A DNA stretch of 7,264 nucleotides from UMGS755 sp045602005 (GTDB lineage: Bacteria; Bacillota; Clostridia; UBA1381; UBA9506): the NCBI GenBank assembly GCA_045602005.1, contig JAZSAS010000041.1, positions 1 to 7,264 on the forward strand. The letters run 5' to 3'. This document shows positions 1 through 5,222 of this stretch, in pieces. Below the pieces are notes generated by a model. That model did not search any database. It was not told where the DNA came from and saw nothing but the letters and a program-made list of their open reading frames with translations. The position numbers and the translations under genes were made by a program. How positions within the stretch are numbered: position 1 is the stretch's first letter; every line of letters starts with the position of its first letter.

Positions 1-32
1 GGGAGGGGGACCACCGAAGGTGGTGGAGGGAT
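1..32. repeat. Palindromic intergenic repeat, copy A (cut by window edge)
   Basis: The sequence contains a perfect 6-bp stem, ACCACC at 10-15 and GGTGGT at 19-24, around a GAA loop, flanked by GGGAG on the left and GGAGGGAT on the right. The same framework, GGGAG, then an arm with a GAA loop, then GAGGGAT, is seen when the copy at 61-107 is read on the opposite strand. Stem sequences differ between the copies but pairing is kept, which is what is expected of a mobile or structural palindromic repeat under compensatory change. The left part, the CTCCCTT/AAGGGAG hairpin, would lie before position 1 and cannot be seen. Dispersed repeats of this style are familiar from gut Clostridia genomes; no protein is encoded. 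Confidence 0.6.
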
Positions 33-60
33 AAAGGCGACCTTATTTTGGGGCAAGAAT

Positions 61-110
61 CAATCCCTCAGTCAACTTCGTTGACAGCTCCCTTTACACA
101 AGGGAGCCTC
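61..110. repeat. Palindromic intergenic repeat, copy B
   Basis: This copy is complete and inverted relative to the one at 1-32. It begins with AATCCCTCA, followed by a perfect 6-bp stem GTCAAC (71-76) / GTTGAC (80-85) around TTC, then an 8-bp stem GCTCCCTT (87-94) / AAGGGAGC (100-107) around TACAC. It therefore holds two adjacent hairpins in about 40 bases. The rightmost arm is also the first unit of the tandem array at 100-176. It may be a non-autonomous mobile palindrome or a processed RNA spacer; which of these cannot be decided from one locus. Confidence 0.65.
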
Positions 111-176
111 AAGGGAGCCTCAAGGGAGCCTCAAGGGAGCCACAAGGGAGCCTCAAGGGAGCCTCAAGGGAGCCTG
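100..176. repeat. 11-bp tandem repeat, 7 units
   Basis: Seven head-to-tail copies of AAGGGAGCCTC run from 100 to 176 without gaps. Units start at 100, 111, 122, 133, 144, 155 and 166. The fourth unit ends in CAC instead of CTC, and the last ends in CTG; the rest are identical. The unit equals the 3' arm of the hairpin in the adjacent palindromic repeat plus CTC, so the array appears to have arisen by slippage duplication of that arm. Because 33 bases equal 11 codons, the array creates an open frame with an 11-residue peptide repeat, but no ribosome binding site or conserved protein supports translation. Confidence 0.9.
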
Positions 177-312
177 TTTTTATTCCGCAAGAATTACCAA
201 GGAGTTCCCTATAATAACCCATTTATGGGTAGCAAGTAGCAGTTGCATGGCTGGCAGGCCAATATAAAACGCTATGTAGCGTTGTCAGTAGTATTAGGGC
301 TATGCCCGAAAA
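177..312. other. Non-coding spacer with three compact inverted repeats
   Basis: No convincing gene lies here. Three short perfect inverted repeats are visible: ACCCAT/ATGGGT (217-222 / 225-230, loop TT), AACGCTA/TAGCGTT (268-274 / 277-283, loop TG) and GGGC/GCCC (297-300 / 304-307, loop TAT). None is followed by a T-run on the plus strand, so they are not classical terminators. They lie beyond the terminator of the minus-strand gene and may be relics of palindromic repeats or transcript-end structures of an unseen upstream gene. Confidence 0.5.
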
Positions 313-338
313 TGAAAAACCCCCGTTATACAGGGGGA
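313..338 (-). terminator. Rho-independent terminator of the DUF4830 gene
   Basis: Read on the minus strand, CCCCC (337-333) and GGGGG (324-320) form a GC-only stem with an 8-base loop, followed directly by five Ts (319-315). It begins 4 bases after the TAA stop of the minus-strand gene. The plus-strand reading lacks a T-run directly after the stem, so it serves the minus-strand transcript. Confidence 0.8.
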
Positions 339-341
339 TAT

Positions 342-806
342 TTATTGGTGCAGAAATTTCCTGTCCAGCGGCAGCATGAATCCATCCAGTGCGGTTGTCA
401 TGCAATCGCCGGCAATCAGTGTGCCTTCATAAATCAAGAGATTAACAAACACCGGCTCCGGCGTTTCGTAAGGGAAATTGAGGGTACGGTAGGTGTAGCA
501 GGTGGCAGATTTTCCTTGATACCGCTCAAGGTTGAAACCGCTGGGTGTTTGTAATTTATTGTATTTTATATAAACAGCGTCCAGCGGGGCGGGGATGGAA
601 ACGGTGCGTTCTGTTTCACTGCCGGGGTCCACTTCCCAGCCGAAGCTTTTAAGACACAACAGGCGAGCTTCTAAGGTGTTTAGGTTCTGTGTGTGACTGT
701 TGAACTGAATTTCCCGGAGAATCACCCGTCCCCAAAAAATAAACAACAGGCTAAGTAGTGCTAAAAACAGAAGCTGAATCGAATTTTCTTTTAAAAATTT
801 TTTCAT
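342..806 (-). CDS. DUF4830 domain-containing membrane-anchored protein
   Basis: The 154-residue product starts MKKFLKEN and has one hydrophobic segment at about residues 10-30, preceded by lysines and followed by RE. This looks like an uncleaved signal anchor, leaving the rest outside the cytoplasm. Residues about 48-148 resemble DUF4830: a helix ending in FGWEVD (55-60), a VSIP strand (69-72), the YNKLQ...GFNLERYQGK stretch (82-99), a YTYR strand, and a C-terminal block with NLLIYEGTLIAGD (122-134) and TALDGFM (138-144). The family has no established function and is common in Clostridia. A weak Shine-Dalgarno-like GGGAT lies about 12 bases before the ATG; the only nearby alternative ATG runs into a stop. 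It is transcribed divergently from the peptidase gene and ends 4 bases before its own terminator, so it is probably monocistronic. Family assignment is from recalled motifs. Confidence 0.8.
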   Translation of the reverse strand: MKKFLKENSIQLLFLALLSLLFIFWGRVILREIQFNSHTQNLNTLEARLLCLKSFGWEVDPGSETERTVSIPAPLDAVYIKYNKLQTPSGFNLERYQGKSATCYTYRTLNFPYETPEPVFVNLLIYEGTLIAGDCMTTALDGFMLPLDRKFLHQ

Positions 807-861
807 TTCACATCATCCCATCAGAGAAAATAATTCTGTTCTTTATATCCTATGAAAACGG

Positions 862-890
862 TTGAAAACATATGAAAAAAGTGGTACAAT
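862..890 (+). promoter_or_regulatory. Sigma-A promoter of the peptidase-yifB unit
   Basis: A -35 box TTGAAA (862-867) is separated by 17 bases from a -10 box TACAAT (885-890). A TGG just before the -10 box gives an extended -10. Transcription should start near 897, leaving a leader of about 25 nt. The -35 and spacer overlap three 10-bp-phased TGAAAA motifs (from 851, 861 and 871). Confidence 0.8.
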
Positions 891-910
891 GAAGGAAGGA
901 ACTTGTGAAA

Positions 911-915
911 AGGAG
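911..915 (+). promoter_or_regulatory. Ribosome binding site that fixes the peptidase start
   Basis: AGGAG lies 6 bases before the ATG at 922. The reading frame is open further upstream to a TTG at 862, but that codon is inside the -35 box, and the in-frame ATG at 889 overlaps the -10 box, so both lie upstream of the likely transcript start and cannot be used from this promoter. Confidence 0.8.
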
Positions 916-921
916 CCTTTT

Positions 922-1974
922 ATGTATATAGAACGAATTTCGTGTTTACTGTCATCGCAGCCTGTGAAAACCATATATATCACCTCGCCGGAAAATCTAT
1001 ATTATTATAGCGGATTCACCGGTGGCGAGGGTGCATTGGTGCTAACAGAGAGCGCCCGATTGCTGTTCACTGATTCCCGGTATCTGGTGCAAGCATCAGC
1101 AGAGGCACCAGATTTTCAGGTGATAGATATTGCCGAAACAAAAGCGGCGGATTATCTAGAAACACACAAGCCGGCAAGTGTTGGCTATGAGGATGGATTC
1201 GTAACCGCAGCAGAGTATCTGGCATTAACGGAAAAGTTGCCGGGTGTTCGGTGGGAGCCTTTCAGCAGAGAAATTTTGCGGCAACGCAGTAAGAAAAATG
1301 AACAGGAAAAAGCATTCACCCGTCAGGCGGCGACTCTGGCTGACGAAGCCTTTGCCCATGTGCTGCCGTTGCTTCGGCCCGGTGTAACAGAGCGGGATAT
1401 TGCGTTAGAGCTTGAATGGTATATGCGGAAAAACGGTGCTCAGGCACCTTCTTTTGATATTATTTGTGCCTCCGGCTTGCGCTCTGCCATGCCTCATGGT
1501 GTGGCAACAGACAAAAAGCTGGAGAAGGGTGATTTTGTTACCATGGATTTCGGCTGTTTTGTAAACGGCTATGCCAGCGACATGACCCGCACTGTGGTGC
1601 TGGGTAAAGCAACCGAAGAACAGCGACGCATTTATGAAACCGTGCTTTCAGCACAACAAGCGGCCCTTTTTGCGATTCATAGCGGTATTTTGGGAAAAGA
1701 GGCCGACGCTGCCGCACGGACGGTTATAGAAGAAGCTGGCTACGGTGCCTTTTTCGGCCATGCACTGGGACACGGTACCGGCCTTCAAATTCATGAACGG
1801 CCGGTGTTATCTCCAAAATCAGAGGATGTTCTTGAATCAGGCATGATTGTATCAATAGAGCCGGGGATTTATATGAAAGAGTTGGGCGGTGTGCGGATTG
1901 AGGATTTGGTCATTGTCACAGAAAATGGCTGTGAAAATCTGACCCGCTCCCCCAAGGCACTTTTGGAACTGTGA
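922..1974 (+). CDS. M24 family Xaa-Pro peptidase (aminopeptidase P-like)
   Basis: This 350-residue cytoplasmic enzyme removes the N-terminal residue before proline, or splits Xaa-Pro dipeptides, in peptide turnover. Residues 1-120 form the creatinase-like N-domain (SPENLYYYSGFTGGEG, LFTDSRY). Residues about 128-345 form the pita-bread catalytic domain. All five dinuclear metal ligands are present: D209 (MDFG), D220 (DMTRT), H284 (GHGTG), E313 (SIEPGIY) and E327 (RIEDLV), with the accessory H291 in QIHE. The length fits the short bacterial YqhT/PepP type rather than the 440-residue E. coli PepP. There is no signal peptide. Start choice rests on the AGGAG at 911 and the promoter at 862-890. The YifB-type gene follows 22 bases after the stop with no terminator between, so they are likely co-transcribed. 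Aminopeptidase P and prolidase specificity cannot be separated from sequence alone. Confidence 0.93.
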   Translation: MYIERISCLLSSQPVKTIYITSPENLYYYSGFTGGEGALVLTESARLLFTDSRYLVQASAEAPDFQVIDIAETKAADYLETHKPASVGYEDGFVTAAEYLALTEKLPGVRWEPFSREILRQRSKKNEQEKAFTRQAATLADEAFAHVLPLLRPGVTERDIALELEWYMRKNGAQAPSFDIICASGLRSAMPHGVATDKKLEKGDFVTMDFGCFVNGYASDMTRTVVLGKATEEQRRIYETVLSAQQAALFAIHSGILGKEADAAARTVIEEAGYGAFFGHALGHGTGLQIHERPVLSPKSEDVLESGMIVSIEPGIYMKELGGVRIEDLVIVTENGCENLTRSPKALLEL

Positions 1975-1996
1975 CAACAGAAAGGAACGACATGGG

Positions 1997-3529
1997 ATGA
2001 TTGCAAAAGTGAAAAGCTGTGGCCTGTTAGGCATTGAAGGTTATGTGGTTGAGGTGGAAACAGATATTGCAAATGGCATGCCGGCCTTTGAGGTGGTGGG
2101 CTTGCCTGATGCGGCTGTGAAGGAATCTAAAGAGCGTGTTCGAGCTGCCATGAAAAATTCAGAACTGGAATTTCCCCAGCGTCGGATAACGGTGAACCTT
2201 GCGCCTGCCAACATCCGCAAAGAGGGCCCGTTTTATGATTTGCCTATTTGCATCGGCCTTCTGCGAAGCTCCGGTCAGCTGCCAGGCAACGAGCCGGATG
2301 AATATCTGTTTTTGGGCGAGCTTTCTTTAAACGGCACCCTGCGCCCTGTGACCGGCGCCTTGCCCATGGTGCTTTGCGCTGTGCAGGCCGGCATTAAAAA
2401 AATAATTTTGCCCATGGAAAATGCGGCAGAGGCTGCTGTTGTGGCCGGCGCGGAGGTATATCCTGCCCGCACACTGGCAGAAATCATGGGTCATTTTTTG
2501 CATATTCAGCCTCTTTCGAGGGTAACAGTTCATGTAGATGAAATGTTCCGCCATCAGCAGGTGTCCTGTCCGGATTTCTCTGATGTGCGTGGTCAGGAGA
2601 GTGTGAAACGTGCTTTAGAGGTGGCGGCGGCAGGCGGACACAACGTGCTGCTCATTGGCTCTCCCGGCTCCGGCAAAACCATGCTGGCACAGCGGTTGCC
2701 GGGCATTCTGCCGCAGCCTACGCTGGAGGAGGCACTAGAAATCACCAAGATTCACAGCATTGCCGGCATTCTGCCTTCTGACACACCCCTGCTCACCGTG
2801 CGCCCTTTCCGCAGTCCCCATCACACCATTTCAGCGGCAGGTCTTTCCGGCGGCGGCAGAGTTCCCCGGCCGGGTGAGGTCAGCCTGTCTCACAACGGGG
2901 TTTTGTTTTTAGATGAGCTGCCGGAATTCAACAAAAATGCTTTAGAGGTGTTGCGTCAGCCTTTAGAGGATGGGGTTGTGACCATTTCCCGTGTGAATGC
3001 AACACTCAGTTATCCCTGCAACACCATGCTGGTGGCAGCTATGAATCCATGCAAATGCGGCTATCATGGCGATCCCGTTCGAACATGCACCTGTTCAGAG
3101 GCACAAATCCATCAGTACTTGTCCAAAATCAGTGGCCCGCTTTTAGATAGAATTGACCTTCATGTGGAGGTGCTGGCTGTTCCTTATAAAGATTTAGAGT
3201 CTAAAAAGCGGGGGGAATCCTCTGCCGATATCCGACAGCGGGTGGATGAAGCCAGAGCCCGACAAGCAAGGCGCTTTTGTGACACCCCCGGCGTTTTCTC
3301 TAACGCACAAATGAATGCCCCCATGACAGAGCAGTTCTGTGCATTGGGCAAAACGGAAAGCGACCTGATGCAATCGGTGTTCGACCGGTTGGGTTTATCA
3401 GCACGGGCGCACAATCGCATTTTAAAGGTGGCCAGAACCATTGCAGACCTGGCGGACAGCGAAAACATTCAAGTGCCCCATTTGGCAGAGGCGATTCAAT
3501 ACCGAAGCCTAGACAGAAAATATTGGTAA
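1997..3529 (+). CDS. comM: YifB/ComM family Mg-chelatase-like AAA+ ATPase
   Basis: This 510-residue protein shows the full three-part architecture of the family. An N-terminal S5/Lon-like domain (residues about 1-170) includes VVGLPDAAVKESKERVRAA and ITVNLAPANIRKEGP. A AAA+ Mg-chelatase ChlI-type domain (about 190-395) has Walker A GSPGSGKT at 221-228, Walker B LFLDE with D306-E307, RPFRSPHH and LLDRIDLHVEV. A C-terminal Mg-chelatase domain (about 405-505) ends in SARAHNRILKVARTIADL. Four cysteines (C352, C354, C364, C366) sit in the NPCKCGYHGD...TCTC segment, a family feature that may bind metal. ComM proteins in Haemophilus and Vibrio act as hexameric branch-migration helicases during natural transformation; the role in Firmicutes is not settled. 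The ATG at 1997 has AAAGGA (1981-1985) upstream, and the MIAKVKSCGL start matches the family. A nearby ATG at 1992 meets a stop at once. It lies 22 bases after the peptidase gene. Confidence 0.95.
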   Translation: MIAKVKSCGLLGIEGYVVEVETDIANGMPAFEVVGLPDAAVKESKERVRAAMKNSELEFPQRRITVNLAPANIRKEGPFYDLPICIGLLRSSGQLPGNEPDEYLFLGELSLNGTLRPVTGALPMVLCAVQAGIKKIILPMENAAEAAVVAGAEVYPARTLAEIMGHFLHIQPLSRVTVHVDEMFRHQQVSCPDFSDVRGQESVKRALEVAAAGGHNVLLIGSPGSGKTMLAQRLPGILPQPTLEEALEITKIHSIAGILPSDTPLLTVRPFRSPHHTISAAGLSGGGRVPRPGEVSLSHNGVLFLDELPEFNKNALEVLRQPLEDGVVTISRVNATLSYPCNTMLVAAMNPCKCGYHGDPVRTCTCSEAQIHQYLSKISGPLLDRIDLHVEVLAVPYKDLESKKRGESSADIRQRVDEARARQARRFCDTPGVFSNAQMNAPMTEQFCALGKTESDLMQSVFDRLGLSARAHNRILKVARTIADLADSENIQVPHLAEAIQYRSLDRKYW

Positions 3530-3564
3530 ATTATCAGTTTTTGTCACTTTTTATTGGAAAAACC

Positions 3565-3593
3565 TTGACCGCCGCCAAATTATTGGATATAAT
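3565..3593 (+). promoter_or_regulatory. Sigma-A promoter of hom
   Basis: TTGACC (3565-3570) and a perfect TATAAT (3588-3593) are separated by 17 bases. Transcription should start near 3600, about 40 nt before the hom ATG. That leader is too short for a T-box or riboswitch, so no amino-acid-sensing RNA is apparent. AGGAGG at 3628-3633, 6 bases before the ATG, is a near-ideal ribosome binding site. Confidence 0.85.
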
Positions 3594-3639
3594 AAAAAAG
3601 ATGGATATATTGGAATTTGTGTAACACAGGAGGTTACTG

Positions 3640-4827
3640 ATGATAAACGTTGCAATTTTGGGTTATGGAGTGGTTGGCTCCGGCGTATATGAAATTCTGC
3701 GTAAGCAGGAGAAGAGCATTGCTGAAAAAACCGGCGGAACACCGGTGCAGGTGAAATATATTTTAGATTTGCGTGATTTTCCCGACCATGAAGCACCCCA
3801 GCTTTTCACAAAGGATTACGACCAGATTCTCCAGGATGAGGAGGTTAACATTGTTGTAGAAGTCATGGGCGGAATTAATCCGGCCTATGAATATTCCAAG
3901 GCGGCACTTTTGGTAGGCAAATCAGTGATAACTTCTAACAAGGCTTTGGTAGCAGAGCATGGCACAGAGCTTTTGGCCATTGCGAAGGAAAACAATGTGA
4001 ATTACCTGTTTGAGGCATCAGTGGGTGGCGGTATTCCTGTCATTCGCCCCTTGCATCAGTGTCTTGCTGCCAATGAAATTGAAGAAATTTATGGCATTTT
4101 AAACGGCACCACCAATTTTATTCTGACAAAGATGATTCAAGAGGGTGCCGGCTTTGGAGAAGCCCTTGCTGAGGCACAGCGTTTGGGTTATGCAGAGCGG
4201 AATCCCGAGGCCGATGTTGAGGGTCATGATGCTTGCCGTAAAATAGCCATTTTGGCATCTCTTGCTTCCGGAAACTACATCAACTGGAGCAACATTCAAA
4301 CCGAGGGCATCACTAAAATTACAAAAAGCGATGTGGCTTTTGCTGAAAAATATCATTCCGTCATTAAGCTTGTAGGCGTGGCAAAAATGAAAAACGGTCA
4401 GGTATATAGCCGGGTTTGCCCCATGGTGATTCCTAAAAATCATCAGTTGGCCGGCGTGAATGACGTGTTTAACGCTATTTTGGTTCGGGGCGATTCCGTG
4501 GGCGATGTCATGTTTTACGGCCGTGGTGCCGGCAAACTGCCCACTGCCAGCGCTGTGGTGGCTGATGTGATTGATGCGGCCAAGCATCTTCATGTCAACA
4601 GGCGGTTTTTCTGGAAAGATGCAGGAGATATTATGGTTGATCCTGAAGCTGTCAGCGGCCGTTATTTTGTTCGTGCTGATAGTGAAAACGTGATAGAAGC
4701 CTTCCCCGGTGCTGAAAATCTTGGCAGTGAAAACGGAGAGTGGTTCTTCGTTACTGCTCAAATGACAGAGGCGGCTTTCAAAGCGGCACTTTCCGGCAGA
4801 GGCGCATTTATTCGCTTGCTTGACTAA
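3640..4827 (+). CDS. hom: Homoserine dehydrogenase, short form
   Basis: The enzyme reduces aspartate semialdehyde to homoserine with NAD(P)H, the branch point to threonine and methionine. The 395-residue product has an N-terminal Rossmann domain with GYGVVGSG (8-15) and the ITSNKALVAEHG block (K101). The catalytic domain carries EASVGGGIP, NGTTNFI (N155), E186 in GYAE, and EGHDACRK with D197 and K201. By spacing, E186, D197 and K201 match the substrate-binding and catalytic residues of yeast Hom6 (E208, D219, K223). Regulatory ACT domains in typical Firmicute homologues bring the length to about 430. Here the part after about residue 340 is only some 55 residues (GRYFVRAD...FIRLLD), so the ACT-like tail is shortened. 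It has its own promoter and a strong terminator and stands apart from other threonine genes. The start is set by AGGAGG 6 bases upstream. Confidence 0.96.
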   Translation: MINVAILGYGVVGSGVYEILRKQEKSIAEKTGGTPVQVKYILDLRDFPDHEAPQLFTKDYDQILQDEEVNIVVEVMGGINPAYEYSKAALLVGKSVITSNKALVAEHGTELLAIAKENNVNYLFEASVGGGIPVIRPLHQCLAANEIEEIYGILNGTTNFILTKMIQEGAGFGEALAEAQRLGYAERNPEADVEGHDACRKIAILASLASGNYINWSNIQTEGITKITKSDVAFAEKYHSVIKLVGVAKMKNGQVYSRVCPMVIPKNHQLAGVNDVFNAILVRGDSVGDVMFYGRGAGKLPTASAVVADVIDAAKHLHVNRRFFWKDAGDIMVDPEAVSGRYFVRADSENVIEAFPGAENLGSENGEWFFVTAQMTEAAFKAALSGRGAFIRLLD

Positions 4828-4835
4828 AAATAAAC

Positions 4836-4877
4836 AAAAGGCTGCGGCAGAATCATTTGTTTTGCTGCAGCCTTTTT
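4836..4877 (+). terminator. Rho-independent terminator after hom
   Basis: AAAAGGCTGCGGCAGAA (4836-4852) pairs with TTTTGCTGCAGCCTTTTT (4860-4877), giving a stem of about 13 bp, including G-T wobbles, around a loop of about 7 bases. The right arm ends in five Ts that also pair with the A-run on the left. It begins 8 bases after the hom stop, separating hom from the polysaccharide operon. The symmetric A- and T-runs mean it could work in both directions. Confidence 0.9.
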
Positions 4878-4907
4878 GCTTGCCGGAATCTCTTCTTAAA
4901 AATTCCA

Positions 4908-4936
4908 TTGACTTTAGGTGTTATAAATGTTACAAT
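4908..4936 (+). promoter_or_regulatory. Promoter of the polysaccharide operon
   Basis: TTGACT (4908-4913) and TACAAT (4931-4936) are separated by exactly 17 bases, and a TGT directly before the -10 box makes it an extended -10. It sits about 30 bases after the hom terminator. Transcription should start near 4943, which leaves an unusually long leader of about 280 nt before the ATG at 5223. Confidence 0.8.
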
Positions 4937-4960
4937 AATAATATAGAACAAACAGAAATT

Positions 4961-5036
4961 GCACTACGAATAGCTTTAGACCCTGAAAAACCAGGGCCTT
5001 TTGGGTTTAAAAAGGATAAAGCAAGGTTCGTAGAGC
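4961..5036 (+). ncRNA. Candidate structured leader RNA with three-way junction
   Basis: About 18 nt after the predicted transcript start the RNA can fold as follows. Outer stem: CTACGAA (4964-4970) with TTCGTAG (5027-5033), extended by GC/GC (4961-4962 / 5035-5036) across an A-A mismatch. Inner stem: GCTTTA (4973-4978) with TAAAGC (5017-5022). Inside lie two hairpins that abut without a gap: CCCTG/CAGGG (4981-4985 / 4992-4996, loop AAAAAC) and CCTTTT/AAAAGG (4997-5002 / 5010-5015, loop GGGTTTA). The loops can also pair, AAAC (4988-4991) with GUUU (5005-5008). I do not recognise this as a known riboswitch, EAR element or tRNA. Position in the leader of a polysaccharide operon suggests control of elongation or translation. 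The fold is hand-made and lacks energy or covariation support. Confidence 0.42.
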
Positions 5037-5222
5037 GCTATTTCGAAAGAACCCCACGTAAAATAACAGAATTAGTATATGCACTGGTGTTGTTACGAAT
5101 GATATTAGGCCGGGTGCGTGATTATAAACGTAAAATTAAATATTAGAGCTGGTCATTCAGAAAGAGTTCATCAAGTTGCAGATATCAATTAAAATAATAA
5201 TTTTGAGGTTGGAGTGTGAAAC

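Larger units (their letters stand above)
4878..5222 (+). other. AT-rich intergenic region and long operon leader
   Basis: This stretch of about 345 bases lies between the hom terminator and the aminotransferase gene. It holds the extended -10 promoter, the candidate folded element at 4961-5036 and a further weaker hairpin, GCACTGG (5081-5087) with CCGGGTGC (5110-5117, one bulge, one wobble). No intrinsic terminator is visible in the leader. One frame stays open from upstream to a TAG at 5144-5146 and reads protein-like in its last 65 codons, but after the promoter it has no ATG, GTG or TTG start until near its end, and no ribosome binding site. It is best treated as non-coding or as a gene remnant. 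GGAG at 5211-5214 is the ribosome binding site of the next gene. Confidence 0.6.

Noticed and set aside
48..239. 63-residue open frame over the tandem repeats
   Set aside because: It is produced by the 11-bp array, whose 33-bp superperiod keeps the frame open. There is no ribosome binding site and the peptide is a pure repeat translation.
1..341. CRISPR array
   Set aside because: The repeats are 11 bp and contiguous without spacers, and no cas genes are present.
842..847. TATAAA on the minus strand as -10 box of the DUF4830 gene
   Set aside because: No acceptable -35 box lies 16-18 bases upstream (only TGTTTT), so a promoter there cannot be claimed with confidence.
862..921. N-terminal extension of the peptidase from TTG at 862
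   Set aside because: The TTG is part of the -35 box and the in-frame ATG at 889 overlaps the -10 box, so both lie upstream of the likely transcript start. AGGAG before ATG 922 gives the better start.
3512..3555. AT-rich hairpin at the end of the yifB-type gene (GACAGAAA / TTTTTGTC) followed by a T-run
   Set aside because: The stem is weak, has a large loop that contains the stop codon, and includes a wobble pair. It could be a poor terminator but is not strong enough to report.
4099..4908. 269-residue open frame on the minus strand opposite hom
   Set aside because: It lies antisense to a fully recognisable homoserine dehydrogenase, runs into the terminator region and shows no family features. 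It is a shadow frame.
4961..5036. tRNA or tRNA-like gene
   Set aside because: The overall length and GGTTCG motif first suggested one, but there is no acceptor stem with a proper T-arm, anticodon arm and D-arm arrangement.
4820..5146. 108-residue open frame starting with TTG inside the end of hom
   Set aside because: Its proposed start precedes the hom stop, and the frame runs through the terminator and the promoter of the next operon. Only its last part is protein-like, so the whole frame is not a gene.
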